Positions 1-9,428 of a DNA stretch of 64,000 nucleotides are shown here, piece by piece. Origin of the DNA: Nocardioides sp. (GTDB lineage: Bacteria > Actinomycetota > Actinomycetes > Propionibacteriales > Nocardioidaceae); NCBI RefSeq assembly GCF_030019515.1, contig NZ_JASEEQ010000003.1:186001-250000 (forward strand). The letters run 5' to 3'. The notes under the pieces are model-generated. The model searched no databases and was not told the DNA's origin. It saw nothing but the letters and a program-made list of their open reading frames with translations. Numbering within the stretch: position 1 is the first letter of the stretch; every line of letters begins with the position of its first letter. The position numbers and the translations under genes were made by a program.

Positions 1-255
1 GAGCAGCACCACCACGGCGGCCTGGCCACGATCCGGCCGCATCCGTCCGATCAGGCGCCGCGCCGACGGCCCGAACGTCATCGCCTTCTGGCCGACCATC
101 CCGCCGCCCATCGGGCCGCGCCCGGGTCCGCCCTGGGGCGCCTGGATCCGCTCGGTCGCCTGGAACCCCTTGCCCTTGCCGCCCGGGCCGCTGCCGCCCG
201 GGCCGCCCGGGCCGCCCGGGCCGCCCGGGCTGCTCGGGGTCGGGTCGTCGGTCAT
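1..255 (-). CDS. ABC exporter subunit, N-terminal part (runs off the window)
   Basis: Only the first 85 codons lie in the window. The N-terminus has a Gly/Pro-rich run (four PGG repeats), then a GGGMVGQKAMTFGPSARRL stretch leading toward a first transmembrane helix. This kind of start is known from the second half-transporter of actinobacterial heterodimeric ABC exporters. The ATG at 255 overlaps the stop of the upstream ABC gene by four bases (ATGA), so the two are translationally coupled and very probably form one heterodimer. The ATPase domain lies outside the window, so the identity rests on the neighbour and on this N-terminal pattern. Confidence 0.7.
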   Translation of the reverse strand, partial: MTDDPTPSSPGGPGGPGGPGGSGPGGKGKGFQATERIQAPQGGPGRGPMGGGMVGQKAMTFGPSARRLIGRMRPDRGQAAVVVLL

Positions 256-1988
256 GCCACCTCCTCCGCCGCCAGCTGGGAGGTGACGATCTCCCGGTAG
301 GTCTCGTTGTCGGCGAGCAGCTCGTGGTGCGTGCCGCGGCCGACGATCCGGCCCTCCTCGAGCACGAGGATGAGGTCGGCGTCCATGATCGTGGAGACCC
401 GCTGGGCCACGATCAGCACCGTCGCGTCGGTCGTGACGGGCTCGAGCGCGGCGCGTAGCCGGGCGTCGGTCGCCAGGTCCAGCGCCGAGAACGCGTCGTC
501 GAACAGGTAGATCGCGGGCCGCCGGATCAGGGCCCGGGCGATCGCCAACCGCTGCCGTTGGCCGCCGGAGAAGTTCGTCCCGCCCTGTGCGACCTGCGCG
601 TCGAGCCTCTCGGGCAGCGTCTCGACGAAGTCCCGGCCCTGGGCGACCCCGAGCGCCCGCCACATCTCGTCCTCGGTCGCGTCCGGCTTGCCGTGCAGCA
701 GGTTGCTGCGGATCGTGCCGGAGAAGAGGTAGGCCCGCTGGGGCACCAGCCCGATCCCGGCCCACAGCGCCTCGGGGTCCAGACGGCGTACGTCGGTGCC
801 GCCGACGCGCACCTCGCCCGCGGTGACGTCGAACAGCCGCGGCACCAGGTTGACCAGGGTCGACTTGCCGGCCCCGGTCGACCCGATGAGCGCGACGGTC
901 TGTCCCGGCCGGGCCGAGAACGACACGTCCTCGAGTACCGGCGACTCGGCTCCGGGGTAGGCGAACGTCACGGTGTCGAGATCGAGGTGGCCGCGTCGCG
1001 CGGGGTCCGGGACGACCGGGTCGTCCGGCACCGGCACGGAGGTGCGCGTGTCCAGGACCTCGACGATCCGGTCGGCGCAGACCGAGGCCCGCGGGATCAT
1101 CATCAGCATGAACGTCGCCATCATCACCGACATCAGGATCTGCATGAGGTAGGTCAGGAAGGCGGTCAGCGCGCCGACCTCCATCTGCCCGTTGTCGACT
1201 CGGTGACCGCCGAACCAGATCACACCGACACTGGAGGCGTTCACCACCAGCATCACCAGCGGGAACATCGTCGCCAGCCAGCGGCCGGCCCGGATCGCCA
1301 CGTCCGTGAGCTCGTCGTTCGCGGTGCCGAACCGCGCCGCCTCGTGCGGCTCGCGGACGAACGCCCGAACCACCCGGATGCCGGTGATCTGCTCGCGCAG
1401 CACCCGGTTGACCTCGTCGATGCGGGCCTGCATCGCCCGGAAGCTCGGCACCATCCGGCTCACGACGAACCCGACGCTCAAGAAGAGCGCCGGCACGACG
1501 ACCGCCAGGATCCAGCCCAGGCCGAGGTCCTCCCGCAGTGCCATGATCACACCGCCGACCATCATGATCGGCGAGGCGACGGCGATCGTGCAGGCCATCA
1601 GCACCAGCATCTGCACCTGCTGGACGTCGTTGGTGCCGCGCGTGATCAGGGACGGCGCTCCGAAGTGCTGGACCTCCCGCGTGGAGAAGGTCCCGACCCG
1701 CTGGAACAGCGCGGCCCGGACGTCGCGGCCGAAGCCCATCGCCGTACGCGCGCCGAACCACACGGCGGTGACCGAGCAGACGATCTGCACCAGCGAGAAC
1801 GCGAGCATGATCGCCCCGACCCGGACGATGTAGCCCGTGTCGCCCTTCGCCACGCCCTCGTCGATGATGTCGGCGTTCAGGCTGGGCAGGTAGAGCATCG
1901 CCACCACCCCGACGAACTGGAGCACCACGACCATGGCGAGCCAGGAGCGGTACGGCGCGAGCCGCTCGCGCAGCAGTCGGAGCATCAT
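252..1988 (-). CDS. ABC exporter half-transporter (permease fused to ATPase), degenerate-site subunit
   Basis: 578 residues, the usual length for a type IV half exporter. About six membrane helices fill residues 15–300 and an ATPase domain fills roughly 335–570. Walker A is GSTGAGKS, the signature is FSGGQRQR and the D-loop is SALD. The Walker B end reads LFDDAF, with Asp where the catalytic Glu normally sits, and the H-switch reads VAQRVST, with Gln for His. In characterised heterodimeric exporters these substitutions mark the subunit with the non-hydrolysing site. The start ATG at 1988 overlaps the tetR stop by four bases. The likely role is export of drugs or lipophilic compounds from the cytosol; the substrate is unknown. 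Confidence 0.9.
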   Translation of the reverse strand: MMLRLLRERLAPYRSWLAMVVVLQFVGVVAMLYLPSLNADIIDEGVAKGDTGYIVRVGAIMLAFSLVQIVCSVTAVWFGARTAMGFGRDVRAALFQRVGTFSTREVQHFGAPSLITRGTNDVQQVQMLVLMACTIAVASPIMMVGGVIMALREDLGLGWILAVVVPALFLSVGFVVSRMVPSFRAMQARIDEVNRVLREQITGIRVVRAFVREPHEAARFGTANDELTDVAIRAGRWLATMFPLVMLVVNASSVGVIWFGGHRVDNGQMEVGALTAFLTYLMQILMSVMMATFMLMMIPRASVCADRIVEVLDTRTSVPVPDDPVVPDPARRGHLDLDTVTFAYPGAESPVLEDVSFSARPGQTVALIGSTGAGKSTLVNLVPRLFDVTAGEVRVGGTDVRRLDPEALWAGIGLVPQRAYLFSGTIRSNLLHGKPDATEDEMWRALGVAQGRDFVETLPERLDAQVAQGGTNFSGGQRQRLAIARALIRRPAIYLFDDAFSALDLATDARLRAALEPVTTDATVLIVAQRVSTIMDADLILVLEEGRIVGRGTHHELLADNETYREIVTSQLAAEEVA

Positions 1989-2575
1989 CGGGAGTCCTCG
2001 TCTATCAGCACGCCGTGGAGGACCACGTCGACGATCTCCTCGGGGGAGAGCGGACGCTGGTCGGAGATGTGGGGATGGCTGCCGGAGAAGGTGAGCAGCC
2101 GGACCAGGTGGACGACCCGGTCGACCGGCAGGGTGAACCGGTCCGCGTCGGGCTCCAGGAGTCGCGCCAGGCCCTCGGTGGCGATCCGCCGGCGCAGCTC
2201 GGGACCGCCGAGGCTGTCCGGCGGCTTGCGCATCCCCATCGCGGCCATCAGCGCGAAGATCCGGACGAAGCGGCGCTGGAGCAGGGTGGTGTACGCGACC
2301 AGCCGCTCGCGCAGGTCGAGAGCCGGGTCGATCCGCCCGGCGTCCTGGAGGAAGGACGTCGGGTCGAACTCCGCCTCGAGCACGGCGTCGAAGAGCTCGT
2401 CCTTGGACGCGAACGCCCGGAAGATGGTGCCCTCGGCGATGCCGGCGGCCTCCGCGATCAGCCGGGTCGTGGTCTCCCGCCCGTGCTCGTAGAGCAGTGG
2501 CCGGGTGGCCGCGACGATCGCCTCCCGCCGCTCCTCCGGCGACAGCGGCCGCGCGCGCTCCCTCTTCGTCTCCAC
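1985..2575 (-). CDS. TetR family repressor of the adjacent ABC exporter
   Basis: The N-terminal helix-turn-helix (EAIVAATRPLLYEHG, then TTTRLIAEAAGIAEGTIFRAF) is characteristic of TetR, followed by an all-helical ligand domain. I prefer the GTG at 2575 (196 residues) over the GTG at 2602, because the longer version would start inside a perfect inverted repeat between candidate -35 and -10 boxes. With the -10 at 2584–2589, transcription would begin about two bases before GTG 2575, giving a nearly leaderless mRNA. The gene ends in a four-base overlap with the exporter gene, so it is first in an autoregulated three-gene operon. The inducer is unknown. Confidence 0.88.
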   Translation of the reverse strand: METKRERARPLSPEERREAIVAATRPLLYEHGRETTTRLIAEAAGIAEGTIFRAFASKDELFDAVLEAEFDPTSFLQDAGRIDPALDLRERLVAYTTLLQRRFVRIFALMAAMGMRKPPDSLGGPELRRRIATEGLARLLEPDADRFTLPVDRVVHLVRLLTFSGSHPHISDQRPLSPEEIVDVVLHGVLIDEDSR

Positions 2576-2583
2576 GACGACCG

Positions 2584-2612
2584 AGGATAAGTGAGTGAGC
2601 ACTCACTCACAA
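2584..2612 (-). promoter_or_regulatory. Promoter with embedded TetR operator
   Basis: On the minus strand TTGTGA (2607–2612) and TATCCT (2584–2589) are separated by 17 bp, a good sigma-70-type spacing. The spacer carries a perfect 9-bp inverted repeat, GTGAGTGAG (2591–2599) and CTCACTCAC (2602–2610), separated by two bases. A repressor bound there would block the polymerase, as expected for a self-regulating TetR protein. Confidence 0.75.
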
Positions 2613-2683
2613 CCGCTTTTCGGCATCCCGAGGATCGCGGGTCCGGCCGCCGGGTCCGCCCCACCGCCGTCAGGGACTACCGG

Positions 2684-3325
2684 TCATGGGGAGAGGCGCT
2701 CGGTGACCCAGCCGTCGGGGGTACGGCGGTAGCGCAGCCGATCGTGCAGCCGACCGGTCCGGCCCTGCCAGAACTCCACCCGCTCGTGGCGGACGACGTA
2801 CCCGCCCCACTCCTCCGGGGTCGGGACCTGGCCGGGGTAGCGGGCCTCCGCGGCGGCGCAGGCCGCCTCGAGCTCCGCGCGACCCGACACGACCTCCGAC
2901 TGGCGCGAGGCCCAGGCACCGAGCTGCGAGGTGCGCGGCCGGGAGGCGAAGTACGCCTCGACGTCGGCGCGCGGAAGCGGAGCGGCGACGCCGTCGACGC
3001 GCACCTGGCGCTCGAGGGGATGCCACGGGAAGAGCAGCGAGCAGCGCGGGTTCGCGGCGAGCTCGTGGCCCTTGAGAGAGGCGGTGTTGGTGAAGAAGAC
3101 GAATCCGTTCTCGTCCACGCCCTTCAGGAGCACCAGTCGCGCGGACGGAGCCAGGTCGGGCCCGACGGTGCTCAGCACCATCGCGTTCGCGTCGTGGTGG
3201 ATCGCGTCGTGCGCCTCCCCCATCCAACGGTCGAACATGGCGATCGGATCGGGGGCGAGATCGGCCTCGTCGAGACCCGCCCGGGCATACTCCTCACGAA
3301 GAGCAGCGAGATCGAGGTGTCCCAT
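2684..3325 (-). CDS. pdxH: Pyridoxamine 5'-phosphate oxidase
   Basis: 213 residues, typical of the FMN-dependent PNPOx family, which oxidises pyridoxine or pyridoxamine 5'-phosphate to pyridoxal 5'-phosphate. FMN-binding segments are visible: APSARLVLLKGVDENGFVFF, then FFTNTASLKGHELAANP and LFPWHPLERQVRVDG. The C-terminal block runs from VEFWQG to RLHDRLRYRR, the family signature that contacts substrate. The start is the ATG at 3325; a longer frame reaches 3352 but lacks a better ribosome site. It stands alone, divergent from citrate synthase. It is cytosolic and supplies the cofactor used by serC nearby. Confidence 0.93.
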   Translation of the reverse strand: MGHLDLAALREEYARAGLDEADLAPDPIAMFDRWMGEAHDAIHHDANAMVLSTVGPDLAPSARLVLLKGVDENGFVFFTNTASLKGHELAANPRCSLLFPWHPLERQVRVDGVAAPLPRADVEAYFASRPRTSQLGAWASRQSEVVSGRAELEAACAAAEARYPGQVPTPEEWGGYVVRHERVEFWQGRTGRLHDRLRYRRTPDGWVTERLSP

Positions 3326-3392
3326 GCCCTCGACCCTAGGCCCGGCGCCCAATGCGTGGGGCGTTGCTCGCGGAGTCCAGCGAAGGAGTCAC

Positions 3393-4499
3393 ATGACCGA
3401 GGTGCAGCACGGGCTGGAGGGCGTGGTCGCCTTCGAGACCGAGATCGCGGAGCCGGACAAGGAGGGCTCGGCGCTGCGCTACCGCGGCGTCGACATCGAG
3501 GAGCTCGTCGGCAGGGTCCCCTTCGAGAAGGTCTGGGGGCTGCTCATCGACGGCGGCTACGACCCCGGCCTGCCACCGGCGGAGGCCTACAGCATCGCGG
3601 TCCACACCGGCGACGTCCGCGTGGACGTGCAGGCCGCGATCGCGATGCTGGCCCCGGCGTTCGGCTTCCGCGCCACCTACGACATCAGCGACGAGCAGGC
3701 CCGCGCGGACCTCTCGCGGGTCGCGGTGATGGTGCTGTCGTACGCCGCGCAGTCGGCCCGCGGCCTGCACCAGCCCGTGGTGCCGCAGGCCGAGGTCGAC
3801 AACGGCGCCACCCTGGCCGAGAAGTTCCTGATCCGCTGGAAGGGCGAGGCGGACCCCAAGCACGCTCACGCGATCGACGCCTACTGGTCCTCGGCGGCCG
3901 AGCACGGCATGAACGCCTCCACGTTCACCGCGCGCGTGATCACCTCCACCGGCGCGGATGTCGCCGCGGCCTTCTCGGGCGCGATCGGCGCGATGAGCGG
4001 TCCGCTGCACGGCGGCGCGCCGTCGCGCGTGCTCGGCATGATCGAGGAGGTGGAGCGGCGTGACGGCGACGCGCGGTCCTACATCAAGCAGCTGCTCGAC
4101 GACGGTGAGCGGCTGATGGGCTTCGGGCACCGCGTCTACCGCGCGGAGGACCCCCGGGCCCGGGTGCTGCGGCGTACGGCGAAGGAGCTGGGCGCCCCGC
4201 GCTACGAGGTCGCCGAGGAGCTCGAGCGAGCGGCGCTGGCGGAGCTGCGCGAGCGTCGGCCGGACCGGGTCCTGGAGACCAACGTCGAGTTCTGGGCCGC
4301 GATCGTGCTCGACTTCGCCGAGGTGCCCGCGAACATGTTCACCTCGATGTTCACCTGCGCCCGCACCGGCGGCTGGTCGGCGCACATCCTCGAGCAGAAG
4401 CGCACCGGTCGGCTGATCCGTCCCTCCGCGGTCTACACGGGACCATCGACCCGGCCCGCGTCGGAGGTGGCGGGCTGGCGGCCCGAGTGGGCGCGCTGA
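3393..4499 (+). CDS. Citrate synthase (type II, citA/gltA-like)
   Basis: 368 residues. It condenses acetyl-CoA with oxaloacetate to form citrate at entry to the TCA cycle. Family motifs are present: the substrate His in SGPLHGGAPSRV and the conserved GFGHRVYR loop, with a C-terminal FTCARTGGWSAHILEQ block typical of bacterial short citrate synthases. The start ATG is preceded by GAAGGAG at 3382–3388 with ideal spacing. The length and the N-terminus lacking a Zn domain put it in the small actinobacterial class, which also includes 2-methylcitrate synthases. No prpB or prpD genes are nearby, so citrate synthase is the simpler call. Confidence 0.88.
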   Translation: MTEVQHGLEGVVAFETEIAEPDKEGSALRYRGVDIEELVGRVPFEKVWGLLIDGGYDPGLPPAEAYSIAVHTGDVRVDVQAAIAMLAPAFGFRATYDISDEQARADLSRVAVMVLSYAAQSARGLHQPVVPQAEVDNGATLAEKFLIRWKGEADPKHAHAIDAYWSSAAEHGMNASTFTARVITSTGADVAAAFSGAIGAMSGPLHGGAPSRVLGMIEEVERRDGDARSYIKQLLDDGERLMGFGHRVYRAEDPRARVLRRTAKELGAPRYEVAEELERAALAELRERRPDRVLETNVEFWAAIVLDFAEVPANMFTSMFTCARTGGWSAHILEQKRTGRLIRPSAVYTGPSTRPASEVAGWRPEWAR

Positions 4500-4505
4500 G
4501 GCGAG

Positions 4506-4522
4506 GGTCCGGCCGGCGGACC
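4506..4522. terminator. Candidate bidirectional hairpin between convergent genes
   Basis: GGTCCG (4506–4511) and CGGACC (4517–4522) form a 6-bp GC-rich stem with a 5-nt loop, in the 24-bp gap between the convergent citrate synthase and peptidase genes. There is no T tract, which is common for actinobacterial terminators. Confidence 0.45.
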
Positions 4523-4523
4523 G

Positions 4524-5093
4524 CTAGAGCCGCGCGTCGTACCAGCTCGTGACGCCCCGGGCGCCCCGGCGGCTGAGCGAGACGTGCACGTGGTCGCGGT
4601 GGCGCAGCGTCCGCGAGCACTTCCTGCGGGACTTGCAGCTCGACGACAGATAGGGCTCGGGGCGGAACCCGGTCCACGCCGGGTACATCTGGTCGTCCCA
4701 GATCAGGTACATGATCCCCATCCGGCGGGCCAGCGCGTCCTCGTTCCCCCGACCGTCCGCGGCGAAGACGCGCCGCATGAACCCCTGGGCGGTGCGCCGG
4801 TCCCGCTTGCTCGACGCGTCCAGGCTCCAGTCGAAGGCGCGACCGGTCTGGTGCTCCGAGGTCGGCCCGTCCTTCTTCGAGCAGGCCCGACCGAAGCCGA
4901 CGTAGCCGCCGCCGTAGTGCCGCGCGACCCAGCGGCCGAGGTACTCCGTGCCGGCCCGCGGCTTCGGGTGGCAGGTCGAGGACGCGTCGTACGACGCGTA
5001 GCCCTCGATCTCGGCGGCGGCCGGGGCGGCGCCGGCGAGGCCGAGGACCAGGGCCAGGCACGGGGCGAGGAGCAGCGAGATTCCGGGACGCAC
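4524..5093 (-). CDS. Secreted M15-like (ARB_07466-type) peptidase-fold protein
   Basis: About 189 residues from the GTG at 5093; a TTG at 5102 is an alternative. A signal peptide (PGISLLLAPCLALVLGLAGA, then APAAAE) precedes the mature domain. SEHQTGRAFDW and the C-terminal HRDHVHVSL pair match the zinc-ligand pattern SxHxxGxAxD … HxH of D,D-carboxypeptidase-like M15 folds, in the ARB_07466 C-terminal branch. The mature protein probably acts outside the membrane on peptidoglycan peptides, but activity in this branch is poorly established. Two Cys pairs could form disulfides. It is monocistronic and convergent with citrate synthase. Confidence 0.78.
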   Translation of the reverse strand: MRPGISLLLAPCLALVLGLAGAAPAAAEIEGYASYDASSTCHPKPRAGTEYLGRWVARHYGGGYVGFGRACSKKDGPTSEHQTGRAFDWSLDASSKRDRRTAQGFMRRVFAADGRGNEDALARRMGIMYLIWDDQMYPAWTGFRPEPYLSSSCKSRRKCSRTLRHRDHVHVSLSRRGARGVTSWYDARL

Positions 5094-5152
5094 GATCGAC
5101 AAGCGTAGGTCTAGACCAGTCGCCGCGTGGGCTTTCGGGAGGACCCGCGGTC

Positions 5153-5680
5153 CTACCCGGTCGTCGGCAGCCGCCGGCCGTAGCAGCGCGACAGCGGGGC
5201 GTCCTTGTAGTAGCCGAACGCCGGCACCGACACGTAGCCCGCCGACTCGTAGAGGGCGATCGCCTCGGGCTGGCGCAGCCCGGTCTCGAGCACCACCACC
5301 TCGGCGCCCAGGCCGGCCGCGCTCTCCTCGAGCCGGGCGAGCATCAGCCGGCCGAGACCGCGACCGCGCGCCGTGGGGGCGACGTACATCCGCTTGACCT
5401 CGACCGTAGCGGTGCTGCCGAGCGCCTCGACCCCGGAGCGTCGCCAGGCGCCGGTCGCGACCGCGACCGCGTCGAGGTAGCCGACGTAGAAGCTGCCGGT
5501 GGGCGGCTCGAACATGAGGGGGTCCAGCGGCGTCTCGTCCGGTCCGCCGTAGCGGACGACGTACTCGGCCTGCACCGCGGCGATCAGGCGCAGCGCGTCG
5601 GGGTGGCCGTAGCCGACGCGGCGGATCTCCAGGTCGGCCGAGCGCGGAACCGGCGGGATCGGCTGCCCGCTGCTCATCAT
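5153..5680 (-). CDS. GNAT family N-acetyltransferase
   Basis: 175 residues from the ATG at 5680. A second ATG at 5677 is equally possible, and both follow GGGGGAG. The acetyl-CoA binding motif A is clear: VKRMYVAPTARGRGLGRLML, followed by ALYESAGYVSVPAFG (motif B). The closest general resemblance is to small-molecule or amino-acid GNAT enzymes. The substrate cannot be read from sequence. It is divergent from serC with about 100 bp between them. Confidence 0.85.
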   Translation of the reverse strand: MMSSGQPIPPVPRSADLEIRRVGYGHPDALRLIAAVQAEYVVRYGGPDETPLDPLMFEPPTGSFYVGYLDAVAVATGAWRRSGVEALGSTATVEVKRMYVAPTARGRGLGRLMLARLEESAAGLGAEVVVLETGLRQPEAIALYESAGYVSVPAFGYYKDAPLSRCYGRRLPTTG

Positions 5681-5723
5681 CTGTCTCCCCCACGTGGCGT
5701 GGATCATGCGGATGCCACAATAG

Positions 5724-6902
<1,179 letters not shown>

Positions 6903-6907
6903 CCCGG

Positions 6908-6959
6908 GTCGGGACCGGCGTCGCTCGCGTCCGGATGCCCGACCGCCGGAGGTCCCGAC
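6908..6959. terminator. Bidirectional terminator hairpin
   Basis: GTCGGGACC (6908–6916) pairs with GGTCCCGAC (6951–6959). Adjacent GGCG and CGCC segments extend the stem past a bulge. It fills the gap between the convergent serC and macro-domain genes and ends one base before the stop of the latter. Confidence 0.65.
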
Positions 6960-7460
6960 TCAACGGGGCGGGAGGGCCGCGCGGACCAGGTCGTACGTCG
7001 CCTCGTCGAACGCCACGATCCGCGCCTCGGTGACGGCGGTGTCGGCGGAGGAGAGCGCCTCCAGGGCGGCCGCCACCGCGTCGTCCTTGGGCCAGCCGTA
7101 GATGCCGGCGGAGACCAGCGGGAAGGCGAGGGTGGCCGCGCCCAGCTCGTCGGCGACCGCCAGCGCGCGGGTGTAGCAGGACAGCAGCAGCGAGCGGTCC
7201 CGCTGCCCGGCGGCGTGGTTCGGCCCGACCACGTGGATCACCCACCGCGCCGGTAGCCGCCCGGCGGTGGTCCAGCCGGCCTCGCCCGTCGGCAGCCCGT
7301 CCGGGAACCGGCGTACGCAGTCCTCGAGCACCGCGGGCCCGCCTGCCCGGTGGATCGCGCCGTCCACCCCGCCACCGCCGCGCATCCGCGAGCTCGCGGC
7401 GTTGACGACCGCGTCGACCTGCTGCCGGGTGATGTCGCCGTGCGCGACGGTGATCTCCAT
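6960..7460 (-). CDS. Macro-domain ADP-ribose / O-acetyl-ADP-ribose hydrolase
   Basis: 166 residues, a single macro domain. GDITRQQVDAVVNAASSRMRGGGGVDGAIHR-type sequence contains the catalytic-loop Asn and the GGGGVDGAIHRAGG diphosphate loop. The second loop reads LAFPLVSAGIYGWP. These are diagnostic of MacroD/YmdB-type enzymes that remove ADP-ribose or deacetylate O-acetyl-ADP-ribose. The start codon shares one base with the stop of the topoisomerase gene (TGATG), so translation is coupled. It is the last gene of a seven-gene overlapping run. The cytosolic target is unknown. Confidence 0.92.
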   Translation of the reverse strand: MEITVAHGDITRQQVDAVVNAASSRMRGGGGVDGAIHRAGGPAVLEDCVRRFPDGLPTGEAGWTTAGRLPARWVIHVVGPNHAAGQRDRSLLLSCYTRALAVADELGAATLAFPLVSAGIYGWPKDDAVAAALEALSSADTAVTEARIVAFDEATYDLVRAALPPR

Positions 7461-8464
7461 CAGGCCTCCTTGAGCAGCCTCAGCGTCGCACGTTCCAGCG
7501 CCGCCTGCCGCTCGTCGGGGCTGTCGTAGGAGCGTCCGGTGGCGCGCTCGATCGTGCGGCCCTCCTCGTAGGCGTCGACGACGCGGGGATCGACATACGA
7601 CGAGCGCGCCAGCGTCGGGGTGTTGCCGAGGAACGAGGCCACCTCCTTCATCGCGCCTGAGACCGCGCGCTTGCGCGAGGCGGCGGATCGTCCCGGCTCC
7701 GGCGTCTCGGCGAGCGCCGCCGCGGCCAGCACCGTGGCGTGCCAGGTGCGGAAGTCCTTCGCCGTGGCCTCGAGTCCGGTGGAGTCGCGCACGTAGTCGT
7801 TGACGAGCTCGGGCAGCACCGAGCGCCAGCCCCGCCCGTTCTTGTATGCCAGCAGCCGCAGGTCCTCGCCGCGTCGGCGACGCATGACGTCGATCGCCTC
7901 GATGACGACCGCGTCGTCGATCTCGATCCGGTGCTCGACGCCGGACTTGCCGACGAACGTGAACACCAGCCGGTCCTGGTGGCGGCGCACGTGCCGGCGC
8001 TCGAGCGTGGTGAGGCCGAACGACCCGTGGGCGTCGGCGTACACGTCGTTGCCGATCCGGAAGTAGCCCAGGTCGAGCAGCCGGACCGCGGCGGCGCAGG
8101 CCCGCTCCAGGGGCATCCCCTCGAGGCCCAGGTCGCGCACGACCAGCTCACGGGCCTTGGTCAGCGCCTTGCCGAACTCGAGCATCCGGTCGAACTTCTC
8201 GGCGTCCCGCCGGACCCGCCAGTCGGGGTGGTAGAGGTACTGGCGCCGCCCGGCGTCGTCGGTGCCGACCGCCTGCAGGTGCCCGTTGTCGTACGGCGTG
8301 ACCCACACGTCGGTCCACGCCGGGGGGATGACGAGGTCGCGCACCCGCTGGGCGTCCTCCTCGGGCAGGCGGGCGCCCTGCCCGTCGAGGTAGACGAACC
8401 CCTTCCCCGCTCGGCGCCGGGTCCAGCCGGGCTGGTCGGGCGACGTCCTACGCAGCCGCACCAT
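7460..8464 (-). CDS. DNA topoisomerase IB (poxvirus-like)
   Basis: 334 residues. It relaxes supercoils by transient 3'-phosphotyrosyl cleavage of one strand. Visible features are the N-terminal DNA clamp with PPAWTDVWV…GHLQAVGTDDAGRRQYLYH, catalytic arginines in the RIGNDVY and NGRGWRS-LP regions, KDFRTWHAT carrying the catalytic Arg and His, and the nucleophile in ARSSYVDPRVV near residue 290. Many actinobacteria carry this non-essential type IB enzyme besides TopA. It overlaps the upstream gene by 17 bases and the downstream macro gene by one. Confidence 0.93.
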   Translation of the reverse strand: MVRLRRTSPDQPGWTRRRAGKGFVYLDGQGARLPEEDAQRVRDLVIPPAWTDVWVTPYDNGHLQAVGTDDAGRRQYLYHPDWRVRRDAEKFDRMLEFGKALTKARELVVRDLGLEGMPLERACAAAVRLLDLGYFRIGNDVYADAHGSFGLTTLERRHVRRHQDRLVFTFVGKSGVEHRIEIDDAVVIEAIDVMRRRRGEDLRLLAYKNGRGWRSVLPELVNDYVRDSTGLEATAKDFRTWHATVLAAAALAETPEPGRSAASRKRAVSGAMKEVASFLGNTPTLARSSYVDPRVVDAYEEGRTIERATGRSYDSPDERQAALERATLRLLKEA

Positions 8465-9428
8465 GGCGCGTCAGTAGCCGGGCGATCAGGGCGACAAACC
8501 CGGCCGCGGCCGCGCCACCCAGCAGCCAGGGCCACCACGGATCGTCGCCGCCGGCATCGGCTCCCGGACCCGGACCGGCCACGGGCGGCGAGGCGGCCGG
8601 CGTCGCCGGCGGCTCGGGTGGCGGCTGCAGCACCCGCTCGACCTCGGCCGGCAGGTCGAGGCGCAGCACGTCGCTGAACTGGCCCTCGGTGCTGATGTGC
8701 ACCGACCCGTCGGGAGCCACCGCGATCCCCTCCCCCTGCTGCTGCGAGGGCAGCCGCCACGACGCGACCCGGTCGTGGCCGGGGAAGGTGTAGACGGCGG
8801 CCGCACCGTAGTCGCGCAGCAGGTAGTGCCGGCCGTCGGGCAGGAACGCCCCGTCGGTGACGAACGCGAGCGAGTCCGCGACGGCTCGCAGCCGGTTGGG
8901 CCGGTCGGTGGACAGCCGGCGCGGCGCGGCGTACAGGGTGCCGCCGAAGAGGTTCTTGGTCACCACGAAGAGCTGCCCGGTGCGCGGCTGGGCGAGCAGG
9001 GTCTCGGCGTCATGCGCACCGTCGGGGTAGACCAGCGTGTACGTCGGCGGCTCGACCGTCCGGTCGCCACGTCCGTACGGCACGCGGAGCACCTCGATCG
9101 AGTCCCGGGACGCCCCGTTGTCGCCGATGTCGCCGACCCAGACCGAGCCGGGCCCGGCCGGGGCGAGCGCCTCGACGTCCTCCGGCTCGGCCGCCCAGGA
9201 GGTGGTCCCGACGGTCTCCCCGGACCGGTCGACGACGAACACCCGGCCGCGGTCGCCGGAGTCGTTGACGATGACGAACAGTCCGTCGCCGACCACGAGC
9301 CCGCTGGACTCGACGATGGCCGGGTCGGCGAAGGTCAGGTCGACGCGGGCGTGCGGCTCGGCGGGCCCGGCCAGCGACCCGACCAGGAACGACGCGGCCG
9401 AGGCGAGACCGAGGACCCGGTCGAGCAT
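8448..9428 (-). CDS. Secreted, C-terminally membrane-anchored beta-propeller-like protein
   Basis: 326 residues. There is an N-terminal hydrophobic signal (LGLASAASFLVGSLAGPAEP), then a domain with repeated short blade-like motifs such as ESSGLVVGDGLFVIVNDSGD, DVEALAPAGPGSVWVGDIGD and GAFLPDGRHYLLRDYG, suggesting a beta-propeller. A Pro/Ala/Gly-rich linker (about residues 270–295) leads to one hydrophobic helix (PWLLGGAAAAGFVALIARLL) and a short basic tail, so the propeller would face outside. The function is unknown. The start shares one base with the methyltransferase stop, and the TAG stop lies inside the topoisomerase gene. Confidence 0.8.
   Translation of the reverse strand: MLDRVLGLASAASFLVGSLAGPAEPHARVDLTFADPAIVESSGLVVGDGLFVIVNDSGDRGRVFVVDRSGETVGTTSWAAEPEDVEALAPAGPGSVWVGDIGDNGASRDSIEVLRVPYGRGDRTVEPPTYTLVYPDGAHDAETLLAQPRTGQLFVVTKNLFGGTLYAAPRRLSTDRPNRLRAVADSLAFVTDGAFLPDGRHYLLRDYGAAAVYTFPGHDRVASWRLPSQQQGEGIAVAPDGSVHISTEGQFSDVLRLDLPAEVERVLQPPPEPPATPAASPPVAGPGPGADAGGDDPWWPWLLGGAAAAGFVALIARLLTRHGAAA

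Noticed and set aside
2576..2602. TetR start at GTG 2602
   Set aside because: It lies inside a palindromic operator and between -35 and -10 boxes. GTG 2575 is next to the predicted transcript start.
7460..9428. Topoisomerase and propeller-like gene as one frameshifted gene
   Set aside because: The two frames encode unrelated, complete proteins, each with its own start and stop, and the 17-base overlap is an ordinary junction.
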